From NCBI GenBank assembly GCA_012513125.1, contig JAAZCS010000219.1, forward strand, positions 1 through 10,672: a stretch of 10,672 nucleotides of DNA. The letters run 5' to 3'. The DNA comes from Treponema sp. GTDB lineage: Bacteria > Spirochaetota > Spirochaetia > Treponematales > Treponemataceae. Both the position numbers and the translations under genes were made by a program. Each line of letters opens with the position of its first letter. The stretch's first letter is position 1. This document shows, in pieces, positions 6,455 through 10,672 of the stretch. The notes beneath the pieces were generated by a model. That model worked only from the letters and a program-made list of their open reading frames with translations. It had not been told where the DNA came from and did no database searches.

Positions 6455-7290
6455 GCGATTATAGTTTATTAGCTGATGATGAAAGTGAATTTATCGATAA
6501 AGAGCAATTTCTTAAAGAAAATTCTGAAAAGAAAACTGATAAAAAGATAATTGTAGTAAAAATTGTCTTTTTTATTTTATGTTTTATTCTTTTAGCGGAG
6601 TTTGTTGCATATAAATATGTAGTGCCTCTATTTGAGAGTCCAAAAATTAATGTGACAGGACAGAAAAACTATACAATGGCACAAATTGGAAATCGTTTAG
6701 CACAAATGGACACTTCTTCATGGTTAAAATTTGATGTAAATAAGGCTGTTGCATTGTTGTCTTCTGAGCCTGAATTTGAAAGCGTTTCTGTTCAAAAGAA
6801 ATTTCCAAACATTATCAACATCTCCTTGCAGGAAAGAGATCCTGTTGCAATGACATTTATAGCTTATGGTGGAAAATCTACCTTAGTTCAAATAGATAAA
6901 AATGGAGTGATTTTTCCAAAGAAAACAAATGTAAAATACGATACTAGTGATATTCCAATTATTTCAGGTTTGCCAATTGAGAACATGTCAGAGGGAATGA
7001 GAATTCCGTCAAAATATAGATCTCTTTTGGAAGAAGTTAACTCAATTCGTCAGTTGCCACAAAAATATTTTGTATGTGTTGATGAAATTTGTGTTTTGCC
7101 AAAAGAATATGGAAATTATGAATTGGCGTTAATTCCATCTCAGTCAAAAATTAGAGTTTTAACAGATCGCACATTGAACGAAGACTCATTAAAGTGTATG
7201 ATGGTAGTCTTAGATGTAATAAACAGAATTGATAAAGATGTGTCTGAAGTTGATTTGAGATACGGTTCTGTGTCTTATAGAGTTAAGTAG
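6451..7290 (+). CDS. ftsQ: Cell division protein FtsQ/DivIB
   Basis: FtsQ/DivIB is a bitopic division protein that scaffolds the FtsL-DivIC/FtsB pair in the periplasm. The 279-residue product has a 30-residue charged cytoplasmic N-terminus, one membrane segment (about 33-57) and a POTRA domain (about 64-129). The POTRA domain starts at INVTGQKNYT and ends near FPNIINISLQERDPVAM. A beta domain follows, with VQIDKNGVIFP (146-156) and the typical end VSEVDLRYGSVSYRVK (264-279). ATG 6451 is chosen because GAGGGGA lies 5 bases upstream. A 60-base gap after ftsW, the longest in the operon after mraZ, holds no clear terminator. Homology is judged from domain layout plus the terminal motif; the family is poorly conserved overall. 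Confidence 0.92.
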   Translation: MSDYSLLADDESEFIDKEQFLKENSEKKTDKKIIVVKIVFFILCFILLAEFVAYKYVVPLFESPKINVTGQKNYTMAQIGNRLAQMDTSSWLKFDVNKAVALLSSEPEFESVSVQKKFPNIINISLQERDPVAMTFIAYGGKSTLVQIDKNGVIFPKKTNVKYDTSDIPIISGLPIENMSEGMRIPSKYRSLLEEVNSIRQLPQKYFVCVDEICVLPKEYGNYELALIPSQSKIRVLTDRTLNEDSLKCMMVVLDVINRIDKDVSEVDLRYGSVSYRVK

Positions 7291-7301
7291 AGGTTAAATA
7301 A

Positions 7302-8558
7302 ATGATTGTCGGTCTTGATATTGGAACAAGTGTCATTCGTGTTGCGATTGGAGAAGTGGATGAAGAATCTGGAAAAGTAACTATTGCGGGTACTGCTTCT
7401 AGAAAGTCTGCTGGATTAAGAAATGGAGTAATCGTAAACATTGAAGATGCAAAATCTGTTATAAGAGAGACAATTGAAGCTGCTGAACTTGATGCAGGAG
7501 TGACAGTATCATCTGTTATTACGGCAATCGGTGGTACTCAAATTGATAGTCAAAATTCAAGAGGAATTGTTGCTGTTAGAAGTAGTAATGGAAATAGCAG
7601 GGAAATTACACGGGAAGATGTTGAAAAAGTAATTGAAAGTTCAACGGCAGTTCCTGTTTCAGAAGATAGAGAAAAACTTCATGTAATACCACAAGATTAT
7701 ATTGTTGATGGATATGGTGGTATTTCAGATCCAATACATAGAATTGGTACAAGACTTGAAGCAAAAGTTCATATTGTTACAGCTGCAAAAACTATTATAT
7801 CTAATATCCGTTCATGCCTAACTAGAGCCGGATATACATTAGATGGCGTAATGCTTAAAACTTTAGCTCAAACTCAATCTGTTTGCCAAGATGATGAATT
7901 AGATTTAGGTTCTATTGTAATAGATTTAGGGGCTGGTACTACAGATGCACTTGTTCTTTTGGGCGGTGCACCAATAGGAACAGCTTCTATCAGAGTTGGC
8001 GGAAATTTAGTTACAAATGATATTGCAATTGTTGCAGGAATTTCTGTAGCAACAGCTGAGAATATAAAAATTGAATCTGGTTGTTGTTGGGGCGAGATGA
8101 TAACAGAAGAAAATGACAAGGAAGTGATTATTCCCGGTGTTGGCGGAAGACCTCCTGAGGTTGTTATGCAGTCTCAAATTTGTCAGATTATTCAAGCTAG
8201 AATGCTCCAAATTTTCACAATGGTAAAAACTGCAATTAACAAACAAACACATGATTCAATGAAACAACTTTTGGGAAATGTTATATTAACTGGTGGTGGA
8301 GCTCAAATGGAAGGTGTTGTTGAATTAGCTGAAAGTGTTTTTAAACCTTTATCTGTTAGAGTTGGTAAGCCTGAAAATCTTGGAGGAATTCAAGAAAATT
8401 ATCGACGTCCTGATTTTGCTACTGTAATTGGTTTAATTTTGGCAAATAAAAATTTAGCAGTCAGAAAAGATAGAACAAAAAGAAATAAGCGTCATATAGA
8501 TAAACAAAATAAAAATGAAGATGGATTTCTTACTAAGCTAAAAAAGCTCTTTTTTTAA
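7302..8558 (+). CDS. ftsA: Cell division protein FtsA
   Basis: FtsA is an actin-like ATPase that anchors FtsZ filaments to the inner membrane and recruits later division proteins. The 418-residue product has phosphate-1 motif VGLDIGTS (3-10), phosphate-2 motif IDLGAGTTD (207-215) and adenosine motif [12 protein letters not shown] (328-339). The FtsA-specific 1C (SHS2) domain occupies roughly 84-160 and includes [11 protein letters not shown] (127-137). A basic, Lys/Asn-rich linker (about 388-406) leads to a C-terminal amphipathic helix, [11 protein letters not shown] (408-418), the expected membrane anchor. It starts 11 bases after ftsQ. The AGAGG site (7289-7293) overlaps the ftsQ stop codon, suggesting coupling. 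The 1C domain and terminal helix separate it from MreB and DnaK. Confidence 0.96.
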   Translation: MIVGLDIGTSVIRVAIGEVDEESGKVTIAGTASRKSAGLRNGVIVNIEDAKSVIRETIEAAELDAGVTVSSVITAIGGTQIDSQNSRGIVAVRSSNGNSREITREDVEKVIESSTAVPVSEDREKLHVIPQDYIVDGYGGISDPIHRIGTRLEAKVHIVTAAKTIISNIRSCLTRAGYTLDGVMLKTLAQTQSVCQDDELDLGSIVIDLGAGTTDALVLLGGAPIGTASIRVGGNLVTNDIAIVAGISVATAENIKIESGCCWGEMITEENDKEVIIPGVGGRPPEVVMQSQICQIIQARMLQIFTMVKTAINKQTHDSMKQLLGNVILTGGGAQMEGVVELAESVFKPLSVRVGKPENLGGIQENYRRPDFATVIGLILANKNLAVRKDRTKRNKRHIDKQNKNEDGFLTKLKKLFF

Positions 8559-8583
8559 CTTGGTGATTTGTGATTGGGTAATT

Positions 8584-8589
8584 GGGGGA
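8584..8589 (+). promoter_or_regulatory. Ribosome binding site that decides the ftsZ start
   Basis: GGGGGA lies 4 bases before ATG 8594. An in-frame TTG at 8582 would give four extra residues (MGEI), but it overlaps this site and has only a weaker GGG (8576-8578) upstream. The sequence ATTGGG occurs twice, at 8573 and 8581, an 8-base direct repeat. Confidence 0.65.
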
Positions 8590-8593
8590 AATT

Positions 8594-10000
8594 ATGGATC
8601 TAAATGGAATATCAATTGTAAAAGATGAAGTATCTTCAGATGTTGATGATATGAATAACAGTCCAACGGTAATTAAAGTTATTGGTTGTGGTGGTGGTGG
8701 GTCAAATGCTGTAAAACGTATGATTGAATATGGTTTGACAGATGTTGATTTCATCATAATTAATACTGATTTGCAGGCTTTGCGAGTTGCAAAAGCTTCA
8801 AGAAAAATAGCCATTGGTAAAAAAGTAACTGGCGGTTTAGGTTCTGGTGGAAATCCTGAAAAAGGAAGAGAAGCTGCTGAAGAAGATAAAGAATTAATCA
8901 CTGATATTTTGCGTGGTGCAAATATGGTGTTTATTACAGCGGGAATGGGTGGCGGAACCGGTACAGGTTCTGCACCGGTAGTTGCTCAAATTGCAAAAGA
9001 ATTAGGTGCATTGACAGTTGCTATTGTAACAACTCCGTTTAGTTTTGAAGGCCCAATCAGAATGAAGCAAGCTAAAATTGGTGTTGAAAAACTTCATGAG
9101 CAAGTAGATGCCTTAATTGTTATTCCAAATGAGCAAATTCTAAAAATTGTAGATAAAAAAACAAGCGTAAAACAGTCTTTTGTTGCTGTTGATGATATAT
9201 TGAGGCAAAGTGTTGAGGGAATTACTACTGTTATTACAAAACCGGGAGATGTTAATACCGACTTTGCCGATGTAAAAAATGCTATGCAAGGTCAAGGAAA
9301 CGCATTGATTGGAATAGGCGTTGCAGAAGGCGAAAACAGAGCAGTTGAAGCGGCTACAAAAGCCATCTCAAATCCTTTGTTGGAAGATGCTCATATTGAT
9401 GGTTCAAAAAATATTCTTGTAAATATTTGTTCTAGCGATAATATTTCAATAAGTGAAGTAAACGAAATTGTAAATATTGCTACTGCGTCCGCAGCTCCCG
9501 ATCATCATGTTTTCTGGGGAGAAGTAACAGACCCTACATTGGGCGACAAAATTAGTGTTTCAGTTATTGCTACTGGTTTTGAGGGTGAAGAAAATCAGAA
9601 TGCTGAAGAAAAAGATGAAGATGAAAGAGTTGAGCCTTCTAGTGAATTGAATGATAATGTAATGAATTCTAGTGATTTTGAAAGAATTTTGCATAATTCA
9701 TCAAGAGCTGGAGAATTTGTAAATACAAAGAAAGTAAATCCATCTTCTGTAAAAACACAACAATCAGAATTATTTTCATATGAAAAAAAAGATTCGGAAC
9801 AGACTGTACAGAAAAAGTCTTCGCTTGGAAATAATGTAGTAGATTCATCAGAAAGTGAAATGGGTGTATATGTTAAGCCATTAAGAAAGCAGTTTGTTCC
9901 TCCAACAGAAGACGTGGATCCAAACGATATTTATAGACCTGCAATTTGGAGCACAAGAGGTTTTGGTAAATCATTCAATTTAACAGATGATGATAAATAA
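8594..10000 (+). CDS. ftsZ: Cell division protein FtsZ
   Basis: FtsZ is the tubulin-like GTPase that polymerises into the division ring. The 468-residue product is longer than typical FtsZ (about 350-400) because of an extended C-terminal linker. The GTPase domain has [12 protein letters not shown] (29-40), NTDLQAL (57-63), [11 protein letters not shown] (81-91), the tubulin signature GGGTGTG (119-125), [11 protein letters not shown] (146-156) and IPNEQI (177-182). The T7 loop is NTDFADV (221-227), with catalytic acids Asp223 and Asp226 by position. The folded core ends near 329, followed by an acid- and Ser-rich linker (about 330-440). The C-terminal peptide reads [20 protein letters not shown] (442-461) in place of the usual D-I-P-x-F-L-R type. 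ATG 8594 is chosen from GGGGGA upstream. The stop is directly followed by the next gene's ATG. Confidence 0.97.
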   Translation: MDLNGISIVKDEVSSDVDDMNNSPTVIKVIGCGGGGSNAVKRMIEYGLTDVDFIIINTDLQALRVAKASRKIAIGKKVTGGLGSGGNPEKGREAAEEDKELITDILRGANMVFITAGMGGGTGTGSAPVVAQIAKELGALTVAIVTTPFSFEGPIRMKQAKIGVEKLHEQVDALIVIPNEQILKIVDKKTSVKQSFVAVDDILRQSVEGITTVITKPGDVNTDFADVKNAMQGQGNALIGIGVAEGENRAVEAATKAISNPLLEDAHIDGSKNILVNICSSDNISISEVNEIVNIATASAAPDHHVFWGEVTDPTLGDKISVSVIATGFEGEENQNAEEKDEDERVEPSSELNDNVMNSSDFERILHNSSRAGEFVNTKKVNPSSVKTQQSELFSYEKKDSEQTVQKKSSLGNNVVDSSESEMGVYVKPLRKQFVPPTEDVDPNDIYRPAIWSTRGFGKSFNLTDDDK

Positions 10001-10672
10001 ATGACAATAGATGGATTGCTTGATTCGTTTTATACTGATTTAATTCTTGTAAAAAGGGATTCCGAGCAAACAGCTCAAACATATAAAACTTCGTCAAAAG
10101 AGTTTTTAAATTGGTGTTTGAATGAAAAAATTAAGTTGAAGAATGTAACAGTTCAAAATTTAATGTATTATATCGTTAAACGAAAAACAGAAGGTTCAAA
10201 AAGCTTAACTTTAGCAAAAGATATTTCTGGAATGAGATCATTTGGAGAATATTTAGTAAGAAAACAAATTTGGTCTGAAAATCTTTTTCTTCAATTGGAT
10301 AAACCAAAAGAAACGCGTGCAATTCCAAAAGTCCTATCGATTGAACAGATAGATGAATTATTGTCTGATATAGACAAAACAACTCCTCTTGGAATAAGAG
10401 ATGATGCGTTGTTTGAATTGATTTATTCCTGTGGATTACGAATAAGCGAGGCTTGTGATTTGCTTATTGCAAATGTTCATATGGAAGAAAGGTTAATCTT
10501 AGTTCATGGAAAAGGCGATAAAGAAAGATTGATTCCTTTTGGGCAGCAAGCTTATGATAAAATCACTATCTACTTGAATGAAGTTCGACCTTTGTTGACA
10601 AAAGGAAAATCTGTTCCTCAATTATTTGTTAATTACAAAGGAATAGGAATTTCTAGAAAAGGGGTTTGGAAA
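10001..10672 (+). CDS. xerC/xerD: XerC/XerD-type tyrosine recombinase, N-terminal 224 residues (3' end outside window)
   Basis: Xer recombinases act at dif to resolve chromosome dimers before division. The visible 224 residues hold an N-terminal SAM-like core-binding domain (about 1-95, with QTAQTYKTSSKEFLNWC) and the start of the catalytic domain. Catalytic Arg147 lies in YSCGLRISEACDL and catalytic Lys171 in HGKGDKERLIP; these positions are almost the same as Arg148 and Lys172 of Escherichia coli XerD. The HxxR, second His and Tyr nucleophile would lie beyond the window edge, so activity cannot be confirmed. The ATG directly follows the ftsZ TAA with no recognisable ribosome binding site, so reinitiation from ftsZ is likely. 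XerC, XerD and CodV-like single-Xer types cannot be told apart here. Phage integrase is less likely, given length register and context. Confidence 0.9.
   Translation, partial: MTIDGLLDSFYTDLILVKRDSEQTAQTYKTSSKEFLNWCLNEKIKLKNVTVQNLMYYIVKRKTEGSKSLTLAKDISGMRSFGEYLVRKQIWSENLFLQLDKPKETRAIPKVLSIEQIDELLSDIDKTTPLGIRDDALFELIYSCGLRISEACDLLIANVHMEERLILVHGKGDKERLIPFGQQAYDKITIYLNEVRPLLTKGKSVPQLFVNYKGIGISRKGVWK

Noticed and set aside
8536..8557. Possible terminator at the end of ftsA (AGCT...AGCT followed by a T-run)
   Set aside because: The stem is only four base pairs, and the T-run is part of the ftsA codons for the terminal Phe residues. It is too weak to call and would split the operon just before ftsZ.
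8582..8593. TTG start for ftsZ, adding four residues
   Set aside because: The TTG overlaps the GGGGGA ribosome binding site that is correctly placed for ATG 8594.
8533..8901. 122-codon open frame on the minus strand at the start of ftsZ
   Set aside because: It lies opposite the highly conserved FtsZ GTPase coding region, has low-complexity Pro/Ser/Phe-rich content typical of antisense frames, and no ribosome binding site was noticed.
10176..10382. 68-codon minus-strand frame inside the Xer recombinase gene
   Set aside because: It is a shadow of the recombinase, whose catalytic Arg and Lys motifs identify the true frame.

Overview
The window is AT-rich chromosomal DNA from a spirochaete, most likely a Treponema relative. 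Two things point there. One is a pair of adjacent FlaA-type periplasmic flagellar sheath genes. The other is a shortened division and cell wall (dcw) cluster in the order mraZ, rsmH, ftsL-like, murF, ftsW, ftsQ, ftsA, ftsZ, which from memory resembles the Treponema arrangement. The species cannot be named from the sequence. No rRNA, tRNA, CRISPR array, insertion sequence or prophage gene was seen.

Layout. Positions 1-998 hold the 3' end of one flaA-family gene and a complete second one, overlapping by ATGA. Both are read rightward and end at a strong, probably bidirectional, hairpin terminator (about 1015-1046). Positions 1049-1777 hold a leftward gene for an uncharacterised protein. It has a possible PD-(D/E)xK nuclease-like N-terminal core, with EIQ in place of ExK, and a possible winged-helix C-terminus. 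Positions 1778-1937 are a divergent regulatory region with a perfect all-A/T inverted repeat, a sigma-70-like promoter, and four 10-bp repeats that look like MraZ operator boxes running into the mraZ start codon. From 1938 to the right edge is a tightly packed rightward operon, with overlapping or closely spaced genes and no convincing internal terminator. It ends in a XerC/XerD-type tyrosine recombinase gene cut by the window edge.

How the genes work together. MraZ probably represses its own operon through the repeats. RsmH methylates 16S rRNA. MurF completes the UDP-MurNAc-pentapeptide precursor. The FtsL-like protein, FtsQ/DivIB and FtsW form the membrane part of the division machine, with FtsW as the septal glycan polymerase. 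FtsA tethers FtsZ to the membrane and FtsZ builds the ring. The Xer recombinase would resolve chromosome dimers at division. The least explained parts are the antisense gene at 1049-1777, the A/T palindrome beside it, and the unusual FtsZ C-terminal peptide. Most of the window is an ordinary housekeeping locus, and I found no convincing new multi-gene system.
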